Positions 17,427-30,194 of a stretch of 64,000 nt of DNA are shown here, in pieces. The stretch is from Dipetalonema caudispina (lineage: Eukaryota; Nematoda; Chromadorea; Rhabditida; Onchocercidae). Positions within the stretch are counted from its first letter, which is position 1; each line of letters opens with the position of its first letter. The stretch lies in contig JABVXV010000285.1 in assembly GCA_013365325.1 (NCBI GenBank), positions 1-64,000 of the forward strand, given 5' to 3'. The translations under genes and the position numbers were made by a program. The notes beneath the pieces are model-generated. The model saw only the letters and a list, made by a program, of their open reading frames with translations, was not told where the DNA came from and ran no database searches.

Positions 17427-20072
17427 TTAAATTCCCACTTCTGATGCAATTCGTTCAAAAGCTTTCTCACGAGCAGCGTAGTCGAGAGTCCACTGATGAT
17501 TTGGAAAGCCTTCCTTTAATTGATTGATATAGCGATTCGTCACCTGAAATGCAACTTATAAGTTTTTCTATTTCGGAAGTGATCTACCATGGCTAAAACT
17601 TCAACAGGACTGCTTACTTCTGGCGGTTTGCCAAGGTACTGGCTGACAACAACCAAATTTATGACTGCTTCTGCATTGTTAGCATCTCTTTGCAGTGCTT
17701 CCTGAAAATTACATATGTGCTTTAATACGTATCCTAATATGTCCTTCGCAGAAATCCTTCCGCTGAATAAAAACTCATAAGTCGTGACAAAAAGTTCACG
17801 ATGCAAAAAGAAACGTGAAAAATCCACATAATATATGACTAGTTACACAATATTCGGCTGGGGTGAGGAATGACAACACAGACCTTTCTAAAATTAAATT
17901 TAAACTAACTAGAAGTAGTTTTTCCGCCTCCTGATATTTTTGCTGCTGAATCAAGCTTGACGACTGAGCAACTAATAAAAGCGGTGTTGCACCATATTTA
18001 TCTATCATCTCTTGATAAGCATAAAATACATCCTTCAGTTTATCTTTTCCCTGGAAACCACATTTTCGATAATTTGATTAGATGTAAAACATAACAACTT
18101 CCAGAACATTGCAGGCAACAACGAAGTGTAAGTACTCTAACGAAATTTGATAAAAACATATCTCTATTCCATCTCTCGGGAAAAACTGCCTGATGCAGAT
18201 TCCAGTAACTTTCTTCATGATGACTTTGAAATACTGCATGAAAAACTAATTTGCCTAAACAGTTGAAATTCAGCGAAAACCATTAGAATTTTACAATCCA
18301 AAAAGAACTAACAAGAGCGATATTGACCCAGGCAAGCGCAAGCTGAGTTATAGTAGCATCTTCATCTACTTCTTGCATCTTTTTGATCTCTTTCGCAGCC
18401 AGATCTACCCGATCAATCTTTAGTAAACACTGCACGGTCAACGCTTTACTTTCCAAAGAATCACACTGATACAGCAAACGTAATGCTTCCTCAATATTCT
18501 GGAAACTATGAAAAATTTACACTGTGAAATCAAATGGAGAGAAATATCTAACCACCGATTCTGTCATTTAATTTTTAAATTCAATTTGGAATCATTAATC
18601 AATAATTGCTAGAACAGCAAGCACTGCAGAAAAAAAAATGAGAAAAATTATGGCAACCTCAGGCAAGGATAGGAATACATACCTGTTCATGGATATACAT
18701 GTGAGCTGCTAATAATAAAACAGTATCATCATGAGGAATCTCTTCGTTCAGTTCCGTTTCAAATTCTTTCATTATTGCTGTTCTGAAAAATATAATGGTA
18801 AAAAAAGGAAATGAAGTAAAAATGGCTAAAATAAAACTTATGTGAAGCTCCTTCATCCCTTTCTCACTTTAAGGGGGCCATAAAATTAGGCTTTTGGGGT
18901 CGATAGAAACGTTATAGCAGTAGCTTTGGAAACCACTAATGAATGTTAAAAATTTCCAATGACAATAGATGTTTGCAGAGAGGAAGACTTCCTATTATTC
19001 AACTCTGGTATCTTACAGTATATGACTAAGTTCTTGGAGTTCCAAACAACTTTATTCAGAGAATCTTAAAAAGTTATGCCTACTATTTCTCGCTAATTGC
19101 GAGATGTTAGAACGAAAAATATCTATTGTCCATAATACCAAAATTCAAGAAAGCTTCGTGGATTTTAAACGAGAACGAAATAAATTCTGATTTATGAATG
19201 ACCATCATTATCCAAAAAATTATAATCTTCATATTCTTTTTTTTAAGAAAATACAGAATTTACCATTCATTATTTATCCACCCAAATATTTTGCATTTTA
19301 TCTAAAAGAATCACTCGTCATTCACTCACCTTTTATCTGGATTGGCTAAATAATCTGCGAAACGTCGAACTGCTCTTAGAGCAGGTGAAGTTGAACGCTT
19401 TTCAATTTCACCTAACACAAAATTCGGCTTATTTTGCGCGAGATATGCTCTGTACATGTAGACATCTTTCAACAGCTTATCACATTCCTCTTTCACTTGT
19501 AAATTCTGCAAATATGATTGATTTTCATTGTCAAGATGAGGAAAAAAAGAAAAAAACGGAGGGAACTGCTTCAGTTAACACAATTTTCAACTACTAAGAA
19601 AGAATTTCCATCATAAATATGTTAAGACTTATCAACAATACTGATGTACGTGTAAAAAGGTATATGTACTGTTCATATTTACAAAAATTGCAATACATAT
19701 ATATTAGCTTCTCCAGAAAAATTCTCCTTTGACTGCTTGATCACAGTAAAAAGTGTAATGCTTATGCAGTTCTAAAATTTGCTGAATAGGATATTCCAAG
19801 AATTCAAATGTTTGACGAATTTGACTAATTTATCCATAGTACAAATGATAATCCCAATGAGAACTGATAAAAACTTTCAGCACAAATGATTATATTCCGT
19901 GTGTTGCTATTACCAAGAAATCATTAACAAATTATATGCAGCAGGAAATATTCACAAATAGTTTTAATGAGGAAAAGCTTACTTGCGCTTCATTAATACA
20001 ATTCTGATATGCCCCAAGGAAGAAATTATTGCGTACTTCGAACAAATGATCCACGTCATCTGCTTTGGTCAT
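17427..20072 (-). CDS. cope-1: Coatomer subunit epsilon (epsilon-COP)
   Basis: Helical-repeat (TPR-like) subunit of the COPI coat, which with alpha-COP coats Golgi-to-ER vesicles. Seven exons: 20072-19983, 19505-19330, 18782-18683, 18498-18313, 18050-17910, 17701-17618 and 17543-17427. Phases close, giving 297 aa against about 300 in other animals. Seen: the N-terminal [19 protein letters not shown] helix pair, a middle with [12 protein letters not shown] and LAWVNIAL, and the strongly conserved C-terminal part [20 protein letters not shown] followed by [18 protein letters not shown]. The start is the first Met; TTACAG lies just upstream (20081-20086 region), consistent with trans-splicing. 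It is convergent with TOCA and divergent from the Fer-type kinase. The promoter side carries an XBP-1-like site. Single-copy housekeeping gene; identification is firm. Confidence 0.95.
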
Positions 20073-20178
20073 CTTTAAACTGTAAATAGTGACCAATTTA
20101 AATTCTCTAAAGTGGTTGATTATTTTCCAAACACGTTTAAAAACTAATATGCGTCAACCACGCTAAAAACACACGCAG

Positions 20179-20186
20179 GACACGTC
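20179..20186 (-). promoter_or_regulatory. Possible XBP-1 (UPR) site upstream of epsilon-COP
   Basis: On the minus strand this reads GACGTGTC, matching the metazoan XBP-1 core GACGTG(G/T)C, about 107 bases before the epsilon-COP start. A second partial core (GGACGTGA) is at 20237-20244. Secretory-pathway genes are known XBP-1 targets; function here is inference. Confidence 0.4.
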
Positions 20187-20257
20187 CCAACAAACTAAAC
20201 AGACTGGCAAACTGCTAACCCCTCCGTTGCATAAGATCACGTCCGTGCTATACGACT

Positions 20258-20265
20258 ATGCAAAT
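20258..20265 (+). promoter_or_regulatory. POU octamer ATGCAAAT
   Basis: Exact octamer in the GC-richer part of the divergent promoter between epsilon-COP and the Fer-type kinase. A single 8-mer carries little weight alone. Confidence 0.25.
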
Positions 20266-22257
20266 CTGAAGATCACGATTGTTTCGTGCCGTCGAAGGTA
20301 TCGTGCGTTAGATATTCAAATCCAAATTTATTGTCTTATTTGAGATTTAAAATGTTTTAGATTTTTTAAAATATAACTTATCGAATCATTGGATAAATTT
20401 TTTTATCCTTACTGCATAGCTCTATCTTTCATTGGTAACTATCTTATTTCGAAATCCAAAATATATTTTTAAAATAAAATTTTTTTTTATTTTTTCATTC
20501 CATTTTCTAATTCCCTCTGTTTTTTCCTTTTATCCAAAACAAAATTTTCCATTTTTTGAAAATTCCTATATTAATAGTTGATTGGAAAAAAAAGCGCAGA
20601 ATAATTTCTTTGCTATACAGTTCATTTTGAATGAAATTCCACATATTCCTATTTTAAATTTTACATTTGAATTTGTAATTTTATTCTTAAAACATGTGGA
20701 ATTTTCGCAGTTTTTTAATATGTGATTTGCACTTTTTTCTTGATTTTTATAATTTGCATACAAATAAAACAATACAAATAGTAATTGGTAATACCTTACA
20801 CTTCATTTATATTCAATAATTTACGGCAGGATACATCATTCAATCAGTCGTTTCCATAGCTTCAATTATTTTAAATTATAGATCATTGGTTGACTTTCCA
20901 ATTGTTAATCTAAGACTGACTCCAAAAATTGCACCACATTTAATTTTAATATCATTTCTAAAAATTTCCTTCCTTTTTTTTTTTTTGAACAGTTTCAAAT
21001 TATTTAATAAGCAAGAGAAAATTTAAGTTGAAAATCAAATCATCGTTGTTACCTGGAAAAAAAATCCAGCAAAAAAATTTTTTTATTTGAAAATGAATGA
21101 ATGGAAGTGGAGGAAGTGGAGATTAATAATTAGAAGCATTAATTAGAAGGAAATATTATTGTTTATGTCTTTTTCAATTTTTCAAACTAATCCATAATAC
21201 TTAACATTGCAACACTAAATAAATATTATAGAAATTTTGATGGAATAAGATTGTGAACTAAGTGTGGAACAAAAAATTGGATGACGGAAATGTTGAAAAA
21301 GAAAATAAATTCACAAGTATATCATACGAACTTCTAAATTATTACAGCATTTTTAATATTTTTAATTTGAAATATAATTTTCAAAAATTTAATTTTTCGA
21401 AAAAATCGAATTACATCTCATTCTATCGCTTTTTTCACTTTTTTTTTGATTTTGTTATCTATATGAAATTTATTCTTAAGTTTATATCGTTACAAATATC
21501 ATCTTGAATCACACTCATGATCACTTCTGACCAATTATAGAAGTAATTTTAATGATCGATTAATTATTTTCTATCTTTCAGTCTCACATTTTTCCTTCAT
21601 TTTCATAATTAATGTATATAAATTTCTGATTTAATTTTAAAAAAATTATAGAGCATGTGCACATCTTGTAATTAAGTAATATTAAATTCAAGCAGAAAAA
21701 AAAATTGAGCAGGCAATTTCGTTGTTTTGCAAAATATTGAAAATGGATGGACAGAAAGATTAATTACTAGGCTATGTTATTAGGTTATTATTGCTATTAC
21801 ATTATGCTATGTTTATATAAATATGTATGTTTTCTTATGTATTAATTATTAATTAATTAAATAGAATTATTGGGTCAAAGTACCCGAACAATTAGTTGTT
21901 ATCTAAACATTAAGCTAAAATTTAAATGTTTAATTAGGAAAATGTTCCATTTAATTCATTCTACTAGTTTATATCATATTTCATTCTAATAGCACATTTC
22001 CTTGAATGCTATTTTGGTTTTAAAAGAGATATTAAAAATGAATTACTTTAAGTTTTAAATTAATCAGTTGAATTTTTATGTTTACGAAAGAAGAAATTTG
22101 GTAATTCGAAAAGTTTAACTTTTTGTGAAAAAAAGATTGTTACCAAAAAAAAATTTCGTTTATCAAAAAGACCGAACATATATCAAATGGATAAGGAATA
22201 CCTTTCTATATATAAGTTATAATTTTTTTTAGATACTTTTTTTCGGATACTTTATAG

Positions 22258-25200
22258 GATACTTTACAATTGAAACAGTCGGAAAATGAAAAGAATAAGT
22301 TGGATCCATCCAAAATGGATGAAAATGCTACACAACCAAGTGCTATCTCTGTTGAAAAAGTTCATTTATCTTTCCATTTCTTAATATTGCTAATGAATGT
22401 TTGCTATACAACAATGTTTAATGTTTAAAAATGATAGCAACCTTACTAATTACTAAACTTATCAACTTTATCGTATAATTGATTTATTTGAAATTATTTG
22501 AAACTTAACAACGTTGTTTGCCAATATTGTTTTGAAATTTACTTGTTTACTTTTAATTTCTACAGCATAAGTTAGGGTGTTTTTTAGACGGAAGAGAATG
22601 GATCCAATAAAAAAGTGGACAAAAAATTGACGGAAGTATTGGAAGAAAAAGTGAAATCAGATGAGATAAGAAGCAAATTGCAATCACAAATATTTGAAGA
22701 TAGTGATGTACAGGAAGAAGAGAAGATTACGACAAGTTCGTCAACGAAAAACTCACATATGAATTCAGTAAAAGTTGAATCGGAGAAGCCATTATTGCAA
22801 ATGCCAAGTATAGCTCAAAAAGTTGCAAAAGAACCCGCTCAGACTCCGAAAAATGGCAGTCAAAGATTAACAACATCAACATCAAGTCGTGGGTCATCAC
22901 CACTTCAAACATCATCAAAAGTGATACAACAAACAACACCTTCAACAACAGTACCTTCGCCAACAAAATCTTCGACAACAAAATCTTCACCAACAAAATC
23001 TACGGCAATAAAGCCTCTTGCGACAAAATCTGTGGCAATAAAAGCTCCGACAGCAAAGTCTGTGGCACCAAAATCTCCGGCAATAAAACCAGATGACAGT
23101 GTACTAAAGAGCAGCTTAAAGTTACCTAAAATTATTTCTGGTAGTCCTGCTCTTGCAACTACCATTCCATCAACATTCACGGGTGATGATGAAGATGACT
23201 ACTTCCATGGGTTCATCTTTTTTTATTCAGTTTTTCATTTCTCATTCTGTAATTTGATAGATTTATGGGAAAACAATGATCCATGTGTATATACTGAAAG
23301 GTATCATCTGATATCTAATCATTAATTATAAGCATGACCATTTAAGCTGATCATATCACTTATGCTACTAAGCATTTTTTTTGCAGCCTACTTTTATGCT
23401 TCTATTGAAATAATTTTTGTAGATTTTTGCCACGTGAAGATGCGAATATGCTTTGCATACTTGACGGTGATTTTTTGCTACGAACTACCGAAGTTGCATC
23501 TGGTGAAGATCGTAAGGTAACGGAATGTTTCATGATGATACACCATTGTACATTCAGATTCTCCTGAGCTGTTGCTAAAATTGATAGGATAGAACTTTTC
23601 GGAGATTTTATACATGTGGGATAACTCATCCCTACACCGTATCATAATTATTAAATGAATTTTGCATTGAATTTATAAATGGTATGAATTGAAAACAGGA
23701 AATGAAAATGAAAATTGCCAGGAAAAATAAAAATGGATTAGATTATCTCAACTAATTAAGCATGTAACAATACTATAGTAATCCTTATGAAAGATAAACG
23801 GTGTATTTAAACAATTAATTAATTGTAGAGAAACAGAAGTTTTACTGAGAAGAATAACTGAAAATTTAGATTTGTTCTCTTAAAAGTGATTTGAATCCGA
23901 AATCTGATCTTACTGCTCATTTAATTCAAGTTCTACTCAATTTTTTATCCAATTCTGAATGTTTAGAAACACACAAAAATACCTTACACATTGAGTTATG
24001 CGTATTAAGTTATCATTGATATCAAATTGTCGTAAAATTTATCAGGTTATCACAAAGTAATTTAAATTAATGGCCTTACTTACATAGGGAAGTAATTATT
24101 ATCTAATGCATCAAGATCTTTGCTTTATGAATTACACAATGGCTTTAGTTGCAAATATCCATTTCTAATCAATTATATCCTTTTTTTATAAATTCCATTT
24201 ATAGAAAAAATTTCGCTTTTTTTTTTAAAAAAAAAAATTCAGTTTATATTATATCGTTATTTCTTCTTTAAGCTCTGCTTATCAGTTGCATGGCATGGTA
24301 AGCATCATGTCATTTTACATTATGATAAATCAAAGAATCAATATGGAATGAAACCTGGTCATACATTTCCTACAATAACTGCTTTGGTCAATTATTATGC
24401 TCAACATAAATTTAAAATACTAAATGAACATGTATTGCTAAAGAATCCAATCGTTACACAAGTATGCATTTTGCTAATTTAAAATTCATCATTATCATCT
24501 TCTTCTTCTTATCATTATTTGACAATGTTTACATCTTAGCATATTGAAAGATTGTTCATATTCTATCATTCATTTCAGATTTTTAACAAATAAAAAGAAA
24601 TTTACGAAAGTATAATGATTAATGTATACCGATACAATCCTTATACATGTGGAATTTTTCTTTTTTTTTTTTTTTGTTTGAGTTAAATGTGAACAGTATT
24701 TTTTGCATATTTTTCTTCTTTTTTTTTTTTCTTTGTTCTTTGTTCAGTCATGGGAATTAAAACATCAGCAGTTGAAACTTCTTCAAAAACTTGGCGAAGG
24801 TGCATTTGGTGAAGTTCATTCAGCTAATCTTGCGCTTACTCCTCGATTCTGTGTCAAAGCTGCTGTCAAAGTTGTAAGCAGTAATGAATTTATTTATATA
24901 AATTCAAATCTTATCTTTTCCTTGGAAATATTTGTGTTTAAATTTGTATTTTAATAATATTTTTTCCAATTAATAAATGCAAAATTAATTGACTTATCTG
25001 TTGTTAATCCATATATTTGTGATCAATGTAATATGTTTATTAACTTCATCTTTTATTTCATTTAAATCCAATTAAGCAATTATCAAAGAAATTAAATGAA
25101 TTACCTAATAAATAAAGAAATATGTCTTTTTCTTCTTTTTGTAAGCTTAAATGTGATGCGATGACAAAAGAGAAAGTACGAGAAGCAATGTGTGAAGTTC

Positions 25201-27602
25201 GAATGCTGCGAAATTTACGACATGAAAATATAGTTCGCTTTTATGGTGTCGCTAATCGACGGGAACCTTTGATGCTCGTTATGGAACTTGTCAAGGTACT
25301 TTATCACTTACAATTTAATTAATACCCTTATGGAATGATATGAAAATTTTAAAATACATTCCTATTTGTATTACGTCCATTATAACATATGAAGTCTCTT
25401 TTTTTCTTTCCTCGAAATTTTACAAAATACTTAATTTTGTCAAGCAATAAATATTTTTAAGTTGAAACAATACAAACTTTGTAGTTTTATATTTTGAGAA
25501 TTTCAGGAAGGCGCATTGGATGCATTTCTTAAAAAAAATGGTGCTAACCTTTCAATGAAAATTAAACTATCGATGATTCGTGATGCTGCTGTTGGCCTAG
25601 CCTATTTACATGGCCAAAATATTATGCATAGGTTTACATTTCTTCTTTTATCATCCCTTAACTAACATTCAAAAAGATTAATCCCTTTCAATATTTTAAT
25701 TTACCAAATAAATTTTCTAAGCATAATGATATCTTTATTATTTTTAAATTTTTACGAAATCACTTCTTTCAAAAGCAACACATAACATTGTTTCATTAAT
25801 AACAATTTTTTTTTATTCAAAAACTCATATTAAAAGAAATTATTTGCTAAAATTAATTCATTCATTAAATTTCAAATTCTATTTTACTCCATTTCATTCT
25901 ATATATATCATACATTGCAACAGGAGAACTTAGGTGTTTCTTTTTTTTTTTTTGAAAAACTTTTGATAAACTAACATGATAACTGTTGAAAGTTGAAGTG
26001 GTTGAAATCTAATATACCAATTTAATTTTCATAAAACGATTTGATCTTAGCATCATATCCTGCTTCATTTCTCAAATGATAAAGTTTAGAAGAATGAAAA
26101 CAATGAGGTTATGGTGATTTAAATTTCTTGTTTTAGAGATTTAGCAACTCGCAATTGCTTATATACAGGTGAAACAGTTAAATTGAGCGATTTTGGTATG
26201 TCTGCTTATGGTCCTCAATATAAATTGCTACCAACTGATAAAGCACCTGTTCGATGGATTGCTCCTGAGGTAGTTCTCATTATTCATTTTTATTATTTTT
26301 CAATTTTTAACATTCCATAGCTTGCGATTTTTTAAGCTGATATTTTCTTGATTCTTTTTAAATCAAAATTAGATACACTAATTAAAAATTGACTATTAAT
26401 TTCTTTATTTTTTTTTTTTTTTTGATGATGATCTAATATTAACTTATAGAAGTAAAGGATAAATATAAGTAAATTTTTAAAAATATAAGCTATCAAATTT
26501 TGAGGTATTCCGCACATTAACTTATTCATTCCCTTCCGATACATGGGCTTTTTTTATTGTGGTCTGGGAAATTTTCAATAATGCTATGGAGCCTTATCCA
26601 GGCTGGGATCGAGCACGTGTTAAAGCTGAAGTATGAATTAATGAAAGTTTTTTTCTCTCAATCAATATGAAATAATGAAATTGTCACTCATAAATGACAT
26701 AACATATGCATTTTTACATAATTTCAATTCACTAAATTTGCTCTATAAATTTCAAAAATTTCAAATAACTTTCTGATAGCCAATTTTTTTTCGTTCCTTT
26801 CTTTCTTTCTTTCTTTCTTTCTTCAATACTCATATAGAATGAATGATAAATATTAATATAAAAAAAAAAAAAACAGCTGACATTTCACATTACAGGTTCT
26901 GAAGGGTAGTCGATTATCGATACCTCATACAGCACCAATTAAACTTCAAGAACTTTGTAAGCAAGCTTGGAATACGGATATGAATAAACGACCAAAAATG
27001 CATACTGTAGCATCTTTAATGATCAAATTAACTGGAAAGTAAGTAAATCCCGTTATTTTACTTCACTGATCTTTTTTCAACTTATTATTTCCTTATGACT
27101 TTCAACATGACAAATTTCTCGATAGATACATTTGAGGGAAAGGAAATAAAATACAATCCTTTTTTAGGACAGATTATAGTGAAAGACCAACTAATGTTGG
27201 TACTACCATACCATTACAATTAGACTATGAAAGTCCAAAAGCTTCAATAGCTTCTGTTAATAGATCACTGTCAAAATCGAAAAAGAGGTAAGTACGACGA
27301 ATCTTTTGACAAAATCCCTCACTATAAATTGATATTATTGCTAAGCAGAAATATTAGGACAATTAGCGTGTCCAATTTAGAAATACTTTATATTGCTATA
27401 TTTTGTGTATCGAAACAAACATAAATATGCATGTTATATTTGAATAATTAAGCAGTCCGAATGATTAAAGTATTTTCCAAATTCCAAATGAACAATCCCT
27501 AATTTCTACAATGAATAGCAAATTATTTATATGAATTGTATTTTTTTTCTTTTTAATTGCAGCTTCAGGAAAAGATCCAAGCTAAAGAAATCACGTCGAT
27601 AG
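22258..27602 (+). CDS. Fer/Fes-type SH2 non-receptor tyrosine kinase without F-BAR
   Basis: Predicted cytoplasmic tyrosine kinase. Exons: 22258-22359, 22588-23210, 23423-23516, 24273-24461, 24748-24873, 25146-25295, 25507-25631, 26137-26269, 26505-26630, 26896-27038, 27178-27297 and 27563-27602. Taking the Met at 22315 gives 637 aa; an in-frame stop directly before the acceptor at 22258 supports an SL or 5'-UTR exon there, though upstream exons are not excluded. Seen: a low-complexity Lys/Ser/Thr/Pro region (1-219) with a pentapeptide array; SH2 (220-315) with YFHGFLPRED and the FLLR phosphotyrosine arginine; kinase domain with GEGAFGEV (333-340), K358, E376, HRDLATRN (450-457), DFG (469-471) and APE (493-495); and a basic tail ending KLKKSRR. 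All catalytic residues are intact. It resembles the short SH2-kinase proteins expanded in nematodes (FRK/SPE-8-like). The substrate is unknown. Confidence 0.9.
22960..23094 (+). repeat. Nine-unit 15-bp coding repeat (pentapeptides)
   Basis: Within exon 2 of the Fer-type kinase. Nine consecutive 5-residue units follow the pattern small/Pro–Thr/Ile/Pro–Lys–Ser/Pro–x, starting [20 protein letters not shown]. The period is exactly 15 bases with no indels, so the frame is kept. Sequence divergence among units suggests an established, not recent, expansion. Confidence 0.9.
26798..26822. repeat. TTTC microsatellite in a Fer-type kinase intron
   Basis: About six tandem TTTC units between the 26505-26630 and 26896-27038 exons. 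Confidence 0.9.
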
Positions 27603-27690
27603 AAGATATTTTAGCATATGCATGATGTATAAGTATGATTTTTAGTATATGCATGATGATGATCACAATCAAAAGTTCACAGTCACATAT

Positions 27691-27696
27691 TTTATT
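27691..27696 (-). terminator. Polyadenylation signal of bL35m
   Basis: AATAAA on the minus strand, about 120 bases past the bL35m stop. It lies between the two convergent stop codons (27602 and 27817), so the 3' UTRs of the two genes probably overlap or abut. Confidence 0.65.
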
Positions 27697-27816
27697 GAAC
27701 AACAGGATAAGAATAATATAATAATAGCATTAAGAGATAATACAGCACCAATTTCTATTCCCAAAAACAACAAAAACCGTCAACCGGCTATGGGACTGAT
27801 ACTGTTTGAAATCAAT

Positions 27817-28892
27817 CTAACGATCGTGAAAGTAGCGATCCGCAATACTATCTTCCAGCAAAATTTTTGGACGTTCCCTTGCAAATTTACCATTCAAACC
27901 AATCCTTGGTGATTTAATTCCATGTCGTACATTGTAAGGCTGCAACAAAACGATTCAAACTATATTTTGTTTAAAATTAAATTTGATATTTCATAAAACC
28001 AATCAGTCAGAAAAATTATAACCTCATACGGATCATCGATGTAGTATTTCGGTCGTATCCAAAACGGTGTCATCATGCGATCTAGCATCCAGCACTCTTC
28101 TTTTGTACATGTTTCATAATAGTAACTTGTCTAAATTATTAGAAATATTTGTGTAATTTATTTTAAACATGGGAAACAGAATGTAGCATTAAGATTCACT
28201 CTTCATTGACAATTCAGAACTGCTTCGAAAGAAAAAAATGTTTCCGATCATAGACGGAAGAAAGCCATCTATTATAGCTTGAGGTCTTTGTTTGTCAACA
28301 CAAGAAATAAAGATTTAACAAAGTAACCTTTAAAAAGGTTTCATCTTTGCTATAACGTTTTATATTTCTTCCCATTCGTGCACGTATCCACATGCCATTA
28401 TTAAGCCGTTTGAAACGATCCAGTACATCTTGACACGGCTTTTTGCGTCCTTCTTTTGGATCAAATCTAGAATTACGATGAAATCAAGTAAATCAAGGAG
28501 AAATCATGATAAATAAAATTAGAAAATACCCTAAAAATATTCTAAAAAGCTCATCAAACATACAATAGGGACCATTATCATGTAAAAAACGTATAAAATT
28601 TTAAAAACAATTATAATGCTTTCTATATGAATTATTAAACATAGTTCATGGTATTAATTTCAGCGCAGTAACCATGTAGAATTTAAATTCAGACTAGTAA
28701 TGATGGATTGAAAAGAGAAATTTATAACATTTCATTTCACTATTCTGTCTTAATATGAATAATACCAAAGTTTCGCTGATACCTGATATGATATTCCCAA
28801 TGCGGTATCCTGGCAATACCACGTTTTGTAATTTCGGAACCATTTTTAACCATCAATGATATCACCTTACTTCCATTCAACAGCACTGTCAT
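27817..28892 (-). CDS. mrpl-35: Mitochondrial large-subunit ribosomal protein bL35m
   Basis: Component of the mitochondrial 39S/54S large ribosomal subunit. Four exons: 28892-28783, 28466-28328, 28130-28023 and 27939-27817; phases agree, giving 159 aa. Seen: [19 protein letters not shown], matching the bL35m core (human VIDRFLRLHCGLWVRRKAG), then [20 protein letters not shown], matching the metazoan [21 protein letters not shown] signature, then a nematode-type C-terminal extension ending FHDR. The start is uncertain: ATG at 28892 gives a modestly basic N terminus that could be a mitochondrial presequence, while an in-frame ATG at 28853 gives 146 aa. A CATTTCAG acceptor near 28956 may be the trans-splice site, leaving a short leader with an ATGTGA mini-uORF. 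Confidence 0.88.
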
Positions 28893-29678
28893 AGTAAAAC
28901 AAAATATTGAAAAATCACATCGACTACTTCACGTTTTAATAGTACGTTATTATAACTGAAATGTTTCAACATTATTTCTGCTTTCCAACAAATTCATGCC
29001 TTTTCCATGATAACAACATTGAATGATTGGAAAAAAGAAAACTTCGTGTCAATTTTATAATACAATTTTTATAAACTTACACCTATAATCAATTAATTCA
29101 TGTACTTTCTTAAAACTCTTATCGTTTATCTAATGATGATAACCAATAAATCACTGCAAAGTATCATTCATATGTTTCCAGAAATGGAAATCGTGATTGG
29201 AGCTCTTATCATTTCTACAACTATTTCATCCAAATAATTATTTCCTATATCGATTTTAACAAATAATGCTACTGATTTATGCTAACACGTTAAACGTGAT
29301 AATTCAAAATAACCAATGCAATAATTTTATCAGTAAAAATTGACAATTACTTCATCATAATAAAATCATTTGCATAATACGTATGCATAGCAAAGAATAT
29401 GCTCATATCTACAAAATACTTTTGGCAATACATCACATCTGAACAAATACGGTACATTTGCTTTGAAATGGTAAAAAAAAAAACGTAGAAAACAAAAATG
29501 ACTAAATCTCGGTTACTTCAAAAATTTCAAATAGTAACTGTTCACTCCAAACTATTTTATAAATTGAAATGTTTGCTATTTTCATTAGTAAAAAAAATCC
29601 AAATAAAAACTATCAAAAAGATGGATAAAATAAATTGAACTGTGTTCAAATGGACGGAATTGAACAAAGCTAAATGAA

Positions 29679-29681
<3 letters not shown>

Positions 29682-29707
<26 letters not shown>
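29682..29707. repeat. TA dinucleotide repeat
   Basis: Thirteen uninterrupted AT units. Confidence 0.95.
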
Positions 29708-29709
<2 letters not shown>

Positions 29710-30170
29710 GTTATTTTCTTCGACAAATAAGTAAATATTTCCCATATGTATCCATAAATACTTGAACATTGTAACAGAAATTCACGGAAATTAAATAAAT
29801 TTCTTCAAAAATTTTATTTTTAACACAAACCATTGCTAAACGAATGCAAATATCCTTGAGAATATAGAATTTACTGAGTTTACAATCTATTAAATGCAAT
29901 CTGTCTTCTTAAGTACGCCAAATTCTTACTACTTTTCAACATGACGTATGATATTTTCCTTTCACTGGTAAATTTTTCTAAATGTTTAAAAATTTCCGGA
30001 AATCTTAAAAGTATTCAGACAACCAATCACAGCAAGCAAATGAATATTACGCTTTCGAAGGTGAAAGAACTTACAAAAATATAACGAAAAATATGAAATG
30101 TACTGAAATATGCATAAATTTATGATCTAATCATTGAAATCATGGACAATGGATAATCTGCATTTCCCCC

Positions 30171-30194
30171 AAAAAAAAAAAAAAAAAAAAAAAA
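30171..30194. repeat. Poly-A tract (24)
   Basis: Twenty-four uninterrupted A residues, preceded by CCCCC. Confidence 0.95.

Larger units (their letters stand above)
20087..22257. other. Divergent promoter interval, epsilon-COP / Fer-type kinase
   Basis: About 2.2 kb. The first 250 bases next to epsilon-COP are GC-richer and hold the candidate XBP-1 and octamer sites. The rest is AT-rich. An 81-codon plus-strand frame at 21262-21507 is Phe/Lys/Ile/Asn-rich and looks non-coding. Confidence 0.55.

Noticed and set aside
23211..23325. Apparent read-through of the Fer-type kinase exon 2 frame
   Set aside because: The frame stays open past the donor at 23211, but only splicing to 23423 restores the SH2 sequence.
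28893..29080. Upstream exon for bL35m beginning MLKHFSYNN
   Set aside because: None of the available donors gives the phase needed to join the first clear bL35m exon.
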